Positions 11,701 through 23,072 of a DNA stretch of 64,000 bases are shown one piece after another. Position 1 is the first letter of the stretch. Each line of letters begins with the position of its first letter. This DNA is from Catenaria anguillulae PL171 (lineage: Eukaryota; Blastocladiomycota; Blastocladiomycetes; Blastocladiales; Catenariaceae), in assembly GCA_002102555.1 (NCBI GenBank), contig MCFL01000020.1, positions 1 through 64,000 on the forward strand. Direction: 5' to 3'. Made by a program: the position numbers and the translations under genes. Under the pieces are notes generated by a model. That model was not told the DNA's origin. It worked only from the letters and a program-made list of their open reading frames with translations, and searched no databases.

Positions 11701-13735
11701 CCTGGGGCAGTGTATGACGAGTGGCGAGGGATGTGGTACAGGTTGGACGAGACTTTGGTCACATGGACGCCAAAGGAGCGCATCATGGCTAAGGGTAGTA
11801 CGGACATTGGGTAAGCTTTGGAAATGCGCAACGAGAAGAAGGATGAAATATAGTACCAATGGTCATGTCAATGTAGGTTTCCGAAATCACTTTGCCACCG
11901 ACCAACTCGAGCTTCACCTCCTCCTTTGCAAACGGCGCGCAAATCAAGATGGCCGACACATACTGCGACGAAATGCTTGCCGCCAACTGCACCTTTCCAC
12001 CAGGGAACCCAACGCCTTTGCCCGTCTTCACGGTAATCGGCAAACACCCCGTTGCAGAGCACGTGACGGGAATCCCATTGGCCTGCATGGCCTCCACCAA
12101 GGGCTTGATGGGCCGCTGCTGCATGCGTGCATTGCCCGTGACCGTGAGCGGGCCGGCGCCTTGAACAAGGGCTGCGGTGCACGTGAGGAACCGGGCGGCG
12201 GTCCCGGCGTTGCCCAGGTAAATGGGTGCGTCCGAGTCTTGTGGGACCGTGAGTTTGCCGCCGTGCCCGTGCACAATGAGGACGTTCTTGTCCCAGGTGT
12301 AGGAACATGCACCAAGGCGTTGGAGGGCGGTGAGCATGACTTGTGTGTCGTCCGAGTGCAGCAGATTGTGGATGGTGGTGGTGCCTGTGGACAGGGCAGC
12401 GAGCAGCAGGGCACGGTTTGAGATGGACTTGGAGCCAGGAACAGTCACACGAGTCGGGGTGGCCGTGGCAGTCGACGTTGGAGAAGCTGGGGAAGGTTGA
12501 GCGACGACTTGGACGCCCGGAGATACAACAAGGCGGATAATGTCGTCGGACACAATCGATGCGCGGGGTTCGACCGTGGCGCCAATCTTGGACAGGAGAA
12601 CGAGTCGCTTGTTTGCGCCAGAGTTCTTCTTGTCGACCTTCATGTAGTCGAGCAACCGATCCACAGCGACATGCTGCGGCAGCCCAGATTTGGCGAGGTA
12701 CTTGCCGACGAGGGAATCATGGATCGAGACAGGCAATCCGTAGGCAGAAATGCACCTGACCAACCTGCCCAACTCGCCCTGGTCCAAGTGGCCCAACCGC
12801 CGACTCATTTCTGCCTCATGGACCATGCCGATCGACACGCACTCGCCGTGCAGCATGTACGGCGTCAATGCAGCTTCGAACGCATGTCCGACCGTGTGGC
12901 CAAAGTTGAGCAACCCGCGTAATCCGCCCTCCTTTTCGTCGGCCGACACCACCTCGGCCTTGACGCGAGCCGATCCGAAAATGACCTTGAGCACGAGTGG
13001 ATCCACGGCATTGGGCGACGCCATGGCCTTCAGCACGCGCTCGGGGTCGTGCTCGAGCAGGGCAAAGTCGTCGGCCGAGGCAAACGCGGCCGTCTTGATA
13101 ACTTCAGCCATGCCGTTCTTGATTTCTCGCATTGGCAGCGTTGCCAAGTAGGCCGGATCAATGTAGACGCGCAAGGGTTGATGGAAGGCGCCAATCAGGT
13201 TCTTGCCTGCGGGTACATCCACGGCCGTTTTGCCGCCAATTGCGGAATCGACCATGGCCAGCAATGTGGTGGGCACCTGGACAATGGCACACCCGCGCAT
13301 ATAGGTAGCAGCCACGTAGCCAACCATGTCGCCAACCACGCCGCCGCCCAGAGCCAGCACGACTGTGTCGCGGGTACATCCATGCGCAAGCATCCAGTCT
13401 TCAATGGTCGACTTTGTAGCGCGTGTCTTTGCAGCCTCGCCCGGTGGGAGCACAAAGGTGAGCAGCCAGTTGGGCGAGCCGAGGTTGGCAGCAATCTTGG
13501 TGGTACCCTCCGACGCGGCGGCCCAGGCGGCACGCAAGGCCGCGACGAGCGGATCGAGGTGCAGAGCGGCAACATTGGTGTCGGTGACAATGACAAGGCG
13601 CGAGGCTGAGGGGCCGACGAGCTGGGCAAGGTCGGCGGCCAGGTGGTGGGTGAGGTGGAAGCCGGCCTGGATGACGGCGGGGCGGCCGAGGATCGGGAGC
13701 GATTCAACCGTGGTATTGGTATTGGTCATTTTCAT
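8743..13735 (-). CDS. Pentafunctional AROM polypeptide (shikimate pathway)
   Basis: One cytosolic polypeptide of about 1,640 residues performs steps 2-6 of the shikimate pathway, from DAHP to EPSP, for aromatic amino acids. Domains in order: 3-dehydroquinate synthase (GGGVVGDMVGYVAATYMRG, GGKTAVD), EPSP synthase (VPGSKSISNRALLLAA, LGNAGTAARFLT), shikimate kinase (P-loop GMRGAGKTS, IACGGGVV), type I dehydroquinase (LLSYHDPSGTYS with the catalytic His; Schiff-base Lys in DIVKLVGRA) and shikimate dehydrogenase (LLGHPIEHSRSPAMHN, VLGAGGTA). One intron of 68 nt at 11789-11856 splits TI|AMMRSFG exactly. In the dehydrogenase nucleotide-binding loop one base seems missing near 9221, between GAGGTA and RAAVYALL, probably CCC read as CC. 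All five active-site regions look intact, so the gene is likely functional. Start chosen at the first ATG; a second ATG lies two codons on. Confidence 0.97.
11789..11856 (-). other. Intron in AROM (68 nt)
   Basis: The GTACTA donor and CTTAG acceptor join ACC ATT G to CC ATG ATG, restoring the EPSP synthase sequence across the splice. The splice is precise, phase 1. Confidence 0.9.
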
Positions 13736-13989
13736 GCTGTTTCATTGATACAGTTGTGTGCATAAATGCGAGAGAGAGAAAGGGAAGAGAGAGACAAGGT
13801 AACACACTGACAGATGATGGGAGCCAAAGGGACCTTGGGCTTCAAAGGCATCGGGCCAGCTGTCGGGTGAATTCTCTGAGCAATTTTGGTCGTGTGATGA
13901 TAAATGTGCACACGGTGCACGTGCTCAAAAGAGTCACTTTTGTCCGATATCAATCAGTGCAATCTTAGCTCCATTCCATTGTCGACAAC

Positions 13990-15263
13990 CTACTCCCGTG
14001 CCTTCTTGGCCTTTGCGGCCATCCACCTCACATACACCTCCCGCAACACCCGCAGCACAAGCAGTCCGCCCAGCAGGCCCGCCGCGACCATGGTCCACTT
14101 GATCCCTTCTGCCCGATTGATCCGATCCTGAGCTCGGATCCGAGAGTCGAGCACAATCTCGGACGCCTTGGCCTTGTCCAGCTTCTTGCCCAGCGCCGCT
14201 TCCGAGCATACCCCACCTGTGCACACCCCAAAAACACATTCAATCGATGATGCGCACGGCTGTCCGCCAAGTTTGGACGCTGCAACCGCGCCAGTGGTTG
14301 ATGGGCAATGACCAAGCGTGTACATGTTGACAGGTGTTGTGAGCAGGTTTTGGTTGATCACTTCGGTGGTCAGCGACGACTCGTCGTGCGGATATGTGAG
14401 TGCGGGGACTTTGTCCATCTTGTACATCCACAATGGGTTCCATTTCGGCGTCAATCCGAATCCTTGGTCGCCCGTGCTGGACGGTGGAATGAGTGCACCT
14501 GTTACTGGATCAACACCCTTGGGATCACACGCATGCCCAATGGGCAACGTCGGTACGCAAATGCCCAGCTTGACAGCGTCGGAACCCGTCACACTCTCCA
14601 TGCTTGCGCGAATGGATTCAATCGATTGGGTATTGTTGCGCAGGATGGAGAGATAGTCTTGATGAAGGTACACAGCTTCGCCGCTGCCGTCGATTTGGTG
14701 CCGAGGAATGTACATTTTGCGGTCGTACAGATATGGGCCAAACAATGGCAAGCAGTGGAAAGAGCGGGCGTTGAAGAACTCGGTTGGGCAGTGGCGAATC
14801 TTGCAATCTTCAACGACGCCGACTGGAGGCAAACGATGCCAGATTGCCGAGTCAGATTCCGCCCATTGGAACAGCCAGTCTAGGTATGGTCAATCAACAT
14901 ACCCGCATTGAAAAACTCGGTCGTGAACAATTGCGCCGAAGTGTCGGGTTTCTCTCGCCCACTGGCGGCAATCACTTGGTCAACTGTGACATGGCGGGAC
15001 ACGGCTTCCAGTTGCTTGAGACACTTTACCGTCATACACTGGTCGAGCACCGCAGAATTGACGGATTCCTTCACCTCGCTGCACTCGTTCTTGCTCGTGT
15101 AATCGGAGCGACATAACCTTGGCGACTTGGCAATGGCTGAGCGGTCGTTTGCGAACAGCGGAAAGAGGTCCGCCATGGCAACGGGTCGGCCTCCTTGACC
15201 TGGCGACTTGTCGTCCCAGTAGTACAGGGCGTTTGGTTCATACTGAGATGGTGGTGTATCCAT
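13990..15263 (-). CDS. Cys-rich single-pass membrane protein (paralogue of 15669-17173)
   Basis: No function is known. From the ATG at 15263 the protein runs MDTPPSQYEPNALYYWDD..., has an MADLFPLF segment shared in part with its divergent neighbour, and carries many cysteines: VKLGICVPTLPIGHAC and a Dickkopf-like knot QPCASSIECVFGVCTGGVC. It ends with a transmembrane helix (TMVAAGLLGGLLVLRVL) and a short Lys/Arg tail. An intron of 80 nt (about 14823-14902; GTATGT donor, CCTCCAG acceptor) joins TEFFNA to VGVVEDCKIRHCP. Its donor sits at the position equivalent to the intron of the neighbour gene. The Cys pattern and C-terminal helix suggest an extracellular or lumenal domain anchored at its C-terminus, although no classical signal peptide is obvious. 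Confidence 0.7.
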
Positions 15264-15668
15264 TGCGCGGTTCCTACGAAGATTTGCGGAGTGGGTTCCA
15301 AATATCATCGCTCTCATGCATCCAGCGGGGTGCCGGTCGATTTTGTGCCTCTCGAGTCTTGACAGACAGTTGGATGTCAGACGAAATGGAGGGCGAGTGG
15401 CGCAGAGTCCCAAACTTTCCAGAGACCATCAACCAGCATCAACTGATCAAGCGATCAAGCGCAAGGCATGTTTCACTTGGCAATCCACAGACAAAAAGTG
15501 AAACATGCCGCGGCGCCGCCAAATCTGTACGTGGGCTATTGGCGAGCTAGTTTCATGTATACAAGTGTGAGCTCAAAAGGGCCGCGAACCCGTGCAACAG
15601 ACCCACCTCCACACACTCGTCAAGATATCTCATGCTACGATTGAAATTGAAGGCTGTCCCAATCCGCC
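15264..15668. promoter_or_regulatory. Shared promoter region of a divergent paralogous pair
   Basis: About 405 bp separate the two start codons, so both genes must be driven from here. The segment contains the perfect inverted repeat at 15465-15509 described separately. No TATA box is claimed. Confidence 0.5.
15465..15509. repeat. Perfect 14-bp inverted repeat with Ste12-like TGAAACA in each arm
   Basis: The left arm GGCATGTTTCACTT (15465-15478) and the right arm AAGTGAAACATGCC (15496-15509) are exact reverse complements separated by 17 nt. Each arm contains TGAAACA, which is the pheromone-response element bound by Ste12 in yeasts. Binding here is inference; the symmetry is seen directly. 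Confidence 0.8.
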
Positions 15669-17173
15669 ATGTCGAATCCATTCGTCCTTGTCGACCGAGC
15701 AGGCAAGGAGGTCCCCGACCTGTTCCCAATCCCCGGATACAATGCGACCCAGTCCTTTGCCATTCGCGACTTTTGCGTCTTGCCGCCCGCCGAGCTTGCT
15801 AGCCGAGGCCTGTCCGGCTCCAGCACACCCTTCCACACTTGCGGCGGCACAAGGTACCAGACTGGCAGTTTTTTCCGTTCTTGCGTAACTGGTATGTTGC
15901 ATGTGTGGTCTGCTTCTGGCTTCGTCACCTTATCTTAACACTACTCAAGGACGGTTTCTAACTGATCTTTTGTCACAGTGGGCAACTCTGGCACTCCATC
16001 CTCCTTCAACCGTGATTGCGTCTGGCAAAAACTCAAATCGGATGAAATCAAGAATCTGGACAAGTCCCTTTCAAGCTTCTGCCTCCCGCTCGACAACCCA
16101 ATTCTCGTCAGTCGCGGCGTATACCCGGCCGTCAACCCAAGCTTCGAAGATCCTCGGATTCCGGTCACCGACATTGACTCTCCCCATCGGTCACTGCTCA
16201 AGTCGTACCTGCAATCGCGCAACCTGACCATCCCAAATCTCATCAAGGACGCCACCGTCGACCCCACCCACTCCTCACTGCGCCTCGGCATCTGCGTCCC
16301 CGTCCCGCCAATCAACTCGCCCTGCCCACTCGACGCACTGACCGCCAAGCACACGCTGTCGCCGTCATGGAGCATTGCCGCCAGCACCAACCCGCTGTTC
16401 CCAGACGCGGCGCTCGCCTGGCCCACATCGACCGTCTCCAGACTTGTCGGCCCGCGCCTCGATGCATTCGACCACCTTGTTCATTCCTCAAACGAATCAT
16501 CCGTCGGATCATCATCCCCACCGCCGCTTCCCGTGATCGCCGCCCACTCTGGCGGTGGGGCCACTGGCGCGCCATTGGTCTCATGGGCGCAACCGCTTGT
16601 CGCGTGCATGCCTGGATCCAACCTCTTGTCGCCCATCGGGACAGTGCAAAAGCTGAAAATGGATGGAGCGCGGTGCATTTCGGGGCGCGAGTGCTTCAGC
16701 GGCCAATGTATTGACAAGAAGTGCACCGATTCCAGTGCGCCAGGTGCCGCATCGTATTTCAATCTCGACCGGCCCGTTGCGCATCCGTCAGAGTACGACC
16801 GTACATGTCGTTTTTGATTGGGCAAGTGCAACGCCCGCCGTCGTATCATTTTGTCACGGTGTATGTGCTTTCTGGTGTGCTTGGCGGCATGCTCGTGTTG
16901 ACGCTGCTGTGGACCGGGTGTGCGCGCAAAATGATTCGCAATGTGGGGATCAAGCTTGGGTTGGCCAGCAAGTCAGCCGAGGAGCGCGAGTTGGAGTTGA
17001 AGCCCGTGTCGGGGGCAATTGTTGGCGATGTTGGAGATGAGGAGGGCGTGGCGGAAAGGCGGGAAGAGACGGACGCACTGCCCAGGTATGAAAGCGAGCG
17101 CCAGCGGGATCGAGAGGCTTCAGTCGATGCGAGCAGACCGGCAGTGCAGCGTGTGGAGGGAACATCGGCTTGA
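15669..17173 (+). CDS. Cys-rich single-pass membrane protein (paralogue of 13990-15263)
   Basis: Function unknown. Exon 1 starts MSNPFVLVDRAGKEVPDLFP and ends at about 15890. An intron of roughly 100 nt (donor GTATGTTG, acceptor CACAG just before 15979) follows. Exon 2 has LGICVPVPPINSPC and the Cys knot ARCISGRECFSGQCIDKKC, matching the neighbour. Beyond 16800 the frame shifts to one with a clear transmembrane helix (VYVLSGVLGGMLVLTLLW) and an acidic/basic cytoplasmic tail ending at 17173. The shift can be bridged by a 38-nt intron (GTATTT...GTCAG, about 16758-16795), a 26-nt one (about 16810-16835), or one missing base. The choice is open. Confidence 0.65.
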
Positions 17174-17599
17174 TTGACATTACGAAAGTTATTTCACAAG
17201 TAAGCATTGGGGGTAAGCCAAGTCTCCCAAGTTTTCTGCATCATAATCCACATCCTGCAACGAAAAGAAAGGCATCAGCACAACCCATAGCCTTCAAACC
17301 TAATCCCATCAAGCACATTTCCCTCCCTCAGCATGACTCGGAGTAGTCGTTTGCGTTCACACGCACGCCAATCGAATCCCCCTCACAGGAGATGGCAGTC
17401 AGAGCTCCTTGTCCACATCCACAGCTTTGAATCTCGACCGCCAACTAGATATAAAAAGCAATAACAAAACAGTTGTGTGCATTTGGTAGGGACCACATGA
17501 ATGAAAGCACATGAAATGAAAGAGAGACCGTCGATGAGCAGCGGGGAAAGGTGGATGGCTTACACAAAAAGAAATACAACACAATCGGACAAGACATAT
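17174..17599. other. Convergent intergenic region
   Basis: Lies between the 3' ends of a plus-strand and a minus-strand gene. Only short frames are seen. It probably holds the two 3' untranslated regions. Confidence 0.4.
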
Positions 17600-18441
17600 T
17601 TACACTTGGGGAGTCTTATTGAGCGCCTCCCTCTCGGATCCACTTCGGCGGAGCCCGCCCTTGACCAACGCCACAATGGCGACTCCAACGCCCACAACAC
17701 CCAAGATGATGGCCAGCGCCAATGTCGCAGGTCCCAACTTTTCTACGTCCTTGTTCTTGACATGGTTGGCCAACACGGTCCAGGCACCAACCAGCACCAG
17801 CACGGGATCTTTGAACCACACGAAATGGCAATTTCAAGTGCGCCGAGCAGCACAAGCACGGCGATCGTCTGGTCGATAAACTTTGGATCCCGTGTCGTCG
17901 CCACGGCCCACAGGTTGACGAGCGTGGCACCGAGTGTCCACGACGTGTACAACGCGAATCCCGTGTGAATGCACAGCGTCTCGATCCACGTTTTCGCCGG
18001 ATACCTGATCTTGAGCCGGAGGTAAATGACGAGGTTCGTCGCGAGCACTGACGCGAGGAAACGACCGACAGTGGGTTGAGGCGGTATGCAAAAACAAAGA
18101 TCCAAGCGCAGTTGGCAATTGCGTTGAGCGGGAAACGAGACCGACAGCCTTGTTGATGGCGGGCGAGTCGTATGACCGTGGGAGCAGTTGGTAGACGCCC
18201 CACGCGGCCAAAAAGAAGTAGATGAGGCCCCAGATGGAGAAGGCATAGCCTTGAGGGACGAGGTATTGGGCAGCTCGTCGGAAAGCTCCCCGTTCCCTGC
18301 GTTGTTGATGAATCGGCCGGTGGAGAGACCATTGAGGATGAAGACGGTCACGAGCGACAGGAAGTTGATGATGCGAATGAGTGGTGTGTTGTAGGGGCCG
18401 ATGGTCGGGCCTGGGGCTGCGGTGGAGGTAGCGTCCGACAT
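17600..18441 (-). CDS. TspO/MBR-related multi-pass membrane protein
   Basis: The family (tryptophan-rich sensory protein-like) consists of small multi-helix membrane proteins that bind porphyrins or sterols in characterised members. The N-terminal part reads FILNGLSTGRFINNAG...LSDELP, then GYAFSIWGLIYFFLAAWGVYQLLP and IANCAWIFVFAYRLNPLSVV. This order is the TspO-like signature (start, LSD/F-P, GYAFSIWGLIY, N-A-W). Further helices follow: LATNLVIYLRL, TGFALYTSWTLGATLVNLWAV, IAVLVLLGALEIAI, FKDPVLVLVGAW and LALAIILGVVGVGVAIV. Four one-base slips, each equivalent to one missing base, break the frame near 18268, 18128, 18060 and 17823; sequence is otherwise well conserved on both sides. Either the assembly is poor here or the gene has recently decayed; I favour the former. 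Confidence 0.65.
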
Positions 18442-19224
18442 GGTTTTTGGTTGATGGTCGTGAGGTGTGACGATGAGTGATTGAGTTGTCGGATCCATTG
18501 ATGAAGTTCTTGGCTGAGTTGGCCTTTAGAAAGAAAGTTTGTGAGGGGGCTCGGCAAGGTATTTATAGCTGGCGTCGCTCGTATACTGGCTCAAGCATGG
18601 CACAGGGCAAGGGCAGCATTCCGAGCGCAAAGTATCGAGCGGTTGAGCTGACTCAAGAGAGCACAAGTGCAGAGGGTCTAGGGTTGGCCGACTTTGAAGG
18701 TCGATATGGTTTGCTCATGTTGTCAGCAGCAAATCGCCCTGCCTTTCCAAGCTGACAGTGCGAACAAATCCCGACACGACGCGAAATGAAAGCTGTCTCA
18801 CAACATCAATCTGGTGGCGTTTGCTCATTTACGTGAGGCAATTCGCTGACCATCGCCTTTTCCCAGGCGTAGTGGCGCATCGCCGAATCCTTTCTGCTTC
18901 GCGTTCGATCGTGGCCGTCGCGATCGATCGCCACCCAACCATACACGTTCTCGAAGGCAAGCTCAAGGGTTGGGGTCCATCGAAAAGAACACAGTTCCAG
19001 AACCAGCGCCGTTGGAAAGGGCGGAAGCAAGGTGACGAACTGGACATGCTGGATACATGTAAATAAATAAATATTGGATTCCAGCTGGCAAACATTCAAT
19101 TCAATGAACAAATGCCGATCTCGCCGGATCCTCTAGATCCACAAAAAACTCTACCCAGCCGATACATGCCGGGATACACACACCACAGGGCCGAAGCAAC
19201 AGCACAACAGGCCACCAGTCAAGC
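18442..19224. other. Intergenic region, no gene seen
   Basis: About 780 bp with only short overlapping frames. The right end probably holds the 3' untranslated region of the minus-strand gene that stops at 19225. Confidence 0.4.
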
Positions 19225-21534
19225 TCACGCGGCAGTTTCCCGATGCACCAACGCCCACCTCTCCCTCAACACATACTCCCTGACCTCCAACTTTGGCGGC
19301 ACGCTATCCGCCCGTGGACTCTCCAACCCAACACACTCGACGCCCAGCGTGACCACGACTCTGGCACCCGGGGGCACCTCCGACGTACCCGTCTCTGCGC
19401 AGTACTTTGCCTCGAGCGCGTGCCTCACACGCTGGGCGTCATCGCCCTCGCCCTCCACGACCTCATCCACAATGTACACGGGCTTGAGCCACGCCACGTG
19501 GCACGCGCGCATGGCCGCGCTGCGCTTTGACCCGCTGGTGCGCATGATGGCCTCGAGCAGCCACGCGTGTGGGATGGGCACGCCAAGGCCTCGGGCGAGC
19601 ATCACTTGCATCAAGCAAAGCGATGTGTTGGCCAACGTGTGGTTGGTCACGGCCAAGTACTTGCGGATCTTTGCAGCTGCTTGGTCATGGGTCGCGTCGG
19701 CCGAGGACGAGGCCGAGGCGGGCGCTATCGGGATCAGGTCGTGGGCGAGCACGCGTGTGGATGTGTCCGTGAGTTGCAGGATCCCGTTGATGTAGCGCAT
19801 GGGAAAGTGCTTCATGGACGACAAGATGGTGCTTGACAAGGCGCGGGTCGGCAGGGCGAGTTGGTCTGGGTGTGCGGGCGCCGGATCTTGCGCGGGCGAC
19901 GAGGCAGAGTTCTGTGGGGTGCCGGTGGATGTGAATGAAGCGTCTGGGTCGCCCGATGTCGAGTAGAAGGAAGTGTCGGCCATGGTGACGGACGGCGAGG
20001 GTGGCGACGAGAGGGTGGATGAATTGGGTTTGAACAGCAGGCGGATCTTTGGCAGAGATTCCGAGGAGGTTGGTTCGTCGTCTTGGGGAGTCGCGGGTGC
20101 TTGTTGAGCCGAGGTTGCAGTGATGGCTGGCGATCGTGGCATGTAATGGGGACTTGTGGCGGGAAGTGAGACTTGCTGCTGGTACTCGGCCGCAAGCGCG
20201 TACGAGTTGGACACTGGTGCAGCCGGAGCATGCGCTGGAGTGGCATTCGGCAGGACTGGCAACGGTGGCAGTTTGGGTGTCAAATTGCGGTGGGTATACT
20301 GCGGCGGAGGCGACGCCACGGTAACCTAACGTTGAAATGCAAAACAGAGCGAGAGAGTGAGTTTGCCAGTGAGCGCGTGGTTACAGCAGAGTAAGTAAGG
20401 TACCAACCAGCTCGGGCGATGCGGCTGTAGGCCCCTCCACCCGCGGACGCTTATGATTTCCGATATCCTGCTGCTGCTCACCCGCGGCACCATTCACCGT
20501 GGATGTCCACTCGGCGCTCTGACAATCCGATGGCACATGCGAGTCCAACGAGCGCTTTTGGGCATGCGCCAGCTCCACCTTAACCGCACCTTCCGATGGA
20601 AATGATGTGCTGATGGCATTCTTGCCGTCCGTGGCACATGTGGTAGTTGGGCTGTAGTCCGCCTGATCCATGACGCTGCCTGGTGGTGGCGGTGGCAGAG
20701 GATGGAGATCATGGAGGGGTGGCGGCGGGGATGCCGGTGCTGATGAGGTGCGCGAGCCGGTACTACTCGGGTTCGTGGACACTGCCACAGGCTGGGGCTG
20801 GGCCTGCGGAAGTGGAGGGCTAGTCATTGATTGCGATGGTTGCAGGATGCGACGCGGAGGAATAACGGGCGCCGATGAGGGCACGGCAGGTGGCGCAGGC
20901 GGGGGCGGGCGTGGGGGAACAATGGTTGGGTAGCCCGTGGGCGGCATGGCGTACGGGTCATGCTTTTGGTGGTGTTGCTGACCACGTGATGGGACATGAT
21001 GGGACGCTGACGGGTCAGCCCTAGGTAACGTAGCAGGCAACGTTGCCGATGACGATGGGCTGATGTTGACGCTGACGCTGACACTGATGCTGACGCTGAC
21101 GATACGCGATACGGGTGCTGGTGCTGAAGCTGCATGCGATCGTGGTGGGCCCGCTCGAGCTCCCGCTCCATCAGATGCAGCCGCGATACAAGGTCGTTGC
21201 GCTCGGCGCGTGTGTTTGCCAGCTCGCGCTGCAGGGCGTCGGCCTGTGCCAAGGCATTGTCGCGCTCGGCCGTCAGCTGATGGTGATGTTGTTGCTGCTG
21301 CTGCTGAGGGTGGTGGTATCCGCCGTGGGCGTGCGGCGCGTCAAACTGGTTGAGGTTGAGCAGCGTGTTGAGGGCGCCCTGCTGACCGGGTAGGATGACC
21401 GAGACGACCGTGGCCGTGAGCTGGATGGCCTCGTCGGGAGACGGGCGCGAGGCGAGCTTGGCGAGAAGTTGGCCGGTAGCGGCGATTGACGACTCGAGGC
21501 CCTTGGTGACGGTGTTGAGTGTGTTTGGATCCAT
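19225..21534 (-). CDS. Uncharacterised coiled-coil/Pro-rich protein, founder of a local tandem family
   Basis: No known domain is recognised. Order: an N-terminal helical module (GLESSIAATGQLLAKLASRP, then LTATVVSVILPGQQGAL), a His/Gln patch, a coiled coil (LTAERDNALAQADALQRELA), a Ser/Ala repeat coded by a hexamer array, long Pro-rich linkers, a basic KRPRVEG motif that could be nuclear, and a conserved C-terminal domain (STRVLAHDLIP, IRKYLAVTNHTLANTSLCL, VTLGVECVGLE, EYVLRERWALV). An intron of 82 nt (20326-20407) joins PEL to VTVASPPP. One slip lies near 21070 inside the repeat. Downstream at 22.4-25.3 kb two related, broken copies lie in the same orientation, which defines the conserved modules. 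The Pro-rich linker and possible nuclear signal would fit a regulatory protein, but that is a guess. Confidence 0.65.
21061..21105. repeat. Imperfect GCTGAC hexamer array inside a coding region
   Basis: Seven or so copies of GCTGAC/ACTGAT-type hexamers. On the minus strand they encode alternating Ser-Ala/Ser-Val. The reading-frame slip of the host gene falls beside the array, which is a likely site of assembly or replication slippage. Confidence 0.8.
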
Positions 21535-22406
21535 CTTGTTTTCGTTCGTTGGAGTTGATGTTATATGGCAATACAGTAGGTAAATAAGAGTAATCAAGAG
21601 AGCGCGAGTGGAGGAGCGGGCGACCTGTCGGCGATGATGGCCGTGACGGCGACGGGCCGAGTGTTGATGACGGTTTTGCCCCCCCAACAAAAGTGCCGCG
21701 GCAGGCAGGCGCTGCTGACACTTGAATCCGGATCCGCGCCAATCGATCCCGCAACAGACGCACCGGCCCCGCTGCCTCGCGTGAGTTGCGTGATGCGGTA
21801 GGGACTGGGGAAGACATGGCCACAACTTGAATTCTCAAGCCGATGTCGCCGAGTCGGGCGAATCGAATCCCGAACCCCGAATCCCCCCGAAATGAAATGC
21901 GCCGTCAACACCAGACCTGGGATTCAACGCAACACGTTAACCTCCACGTTGCCATTGCAGAACCGACGGCCGTTGGACTGGGGACCATGTCCCAATCTCA
22001 CAAGTATGTATCCTGCGAATACCCAGCCATCAATGGCCTCTGACATTTTTACGCTATCCCGACCCGAGTCACCCGGCCGGCCGCCACCCGCAGAAAATCG
22101 CGAGGCTTGCCAGCTGTCAGTGTAGTGGCGTGCCCCAAGTCGTGTCGTTTCCCAGTCAACGCTCACAGAAGTGAGCTGAGCCGGCAGTCACCTCCAACGG
22201 GAAAATGAATGGCAGGTCGGTTGAGAATCAAGAGTTACCAGATTGCCTGTCGGCAAACCCCAAACGTATGGCCGAAATCGACGAGGAGAAGAGAGAATTC
22301 GAAGTGTGAGGGCTGACAGACAGTCCGCTGCCGTTGCGAGAACAAAGTGAGACATTGTGCCCACAAACAATTTCTCCGCTTACTCACAACTTGCTTCGTT
22401 AATGGG
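21535..22406. other. Intergenic region, no gene seen
   Basis: About 870 bp upstream of the family founder. It must contain that gene's promoter. Only short frames without similarity are present. Confidence 0.4.
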
Positions 22407-22720
22407 TCACCGATCTCGAGATCCCAGTGTGTCGTTCAGGTTGCCGCCAGCAGCAACGGCCACTTGGCGCATGGCCGTTGGACAGTAAGGATGGTCGCTT
22501 GCGGCCACACATAAAGTGAAAACTGGCTGACCTGCATTGTCTTGCGGCAGCAAGCGCGTCCTGGTGGCTCGGCAGCAGATCGGATACAATGGATCGGGTC
22601 ACGCTGAAGAGTTGCACGAGACGGGTGTGACGTTTCGGACAAAGTGGCCAGCAGGCGTGTAGTGGCAGCAATGGAGGTTTCGAGCCGAGATGCCGTTGAT
22701 TCGGAAAAAGTCGCATACAT
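22407..22720 (-). pseudogene. N-terminal fragment of the 19-25 kb family
   Basis: The segment SRLETSIAATTRLLATLSE in one frame and VTRSIVSDLLPSHQDALAA in another correspond in order to SIAATGQLLAKLAS and TATVVSVILPGQQGAL of the gene at 19225-21534. Only this N-terminal module is present and it is split between frames. It looks like a partial duplicate that has decayed. Confidence 0.55.
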
Positions 22721-23072
22721 GTCGATGTTAATGAGAGTGGAACGTGTTGTGATGATGGTGTCGACTGTGCGTAGTGAGCATGGCGAGTGGATTGCGGCTG
22801 ATTGCGGAGCACACAGAGTGTCGAGTGCGCTTGCCTTGATTCGAAGCGAGTGGGAGCAGGGAATTTATCAGCTGAACGAACCGATTTTATGGATGCGAAT
22901 CGCGGCCTTCAATGTGTCTCGCAGCGACTCACTCTCGCCAAGCTGGCTTTTTGAATATTGCCGGTGCAAACCTGGGTGCAACGCACCATTGTGTGACAGT
23001 GTGTTGACAGGAAAACAGATCGAGACACAATACTCGTAAAAATAACTCACGCCACACATGTACGTCTCCAAT

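Noticed and set aside
14881-14903. A 23-nt ultra-short intron (GTATGTTG to CCTAG) in the minus-strand Cys-rich gene
   Set aside because: The same donor with a later CCTCCAG acceptor gives an ordinary 80-nt intron, keeps frame, and the donor matches the intron position in the paralogue.
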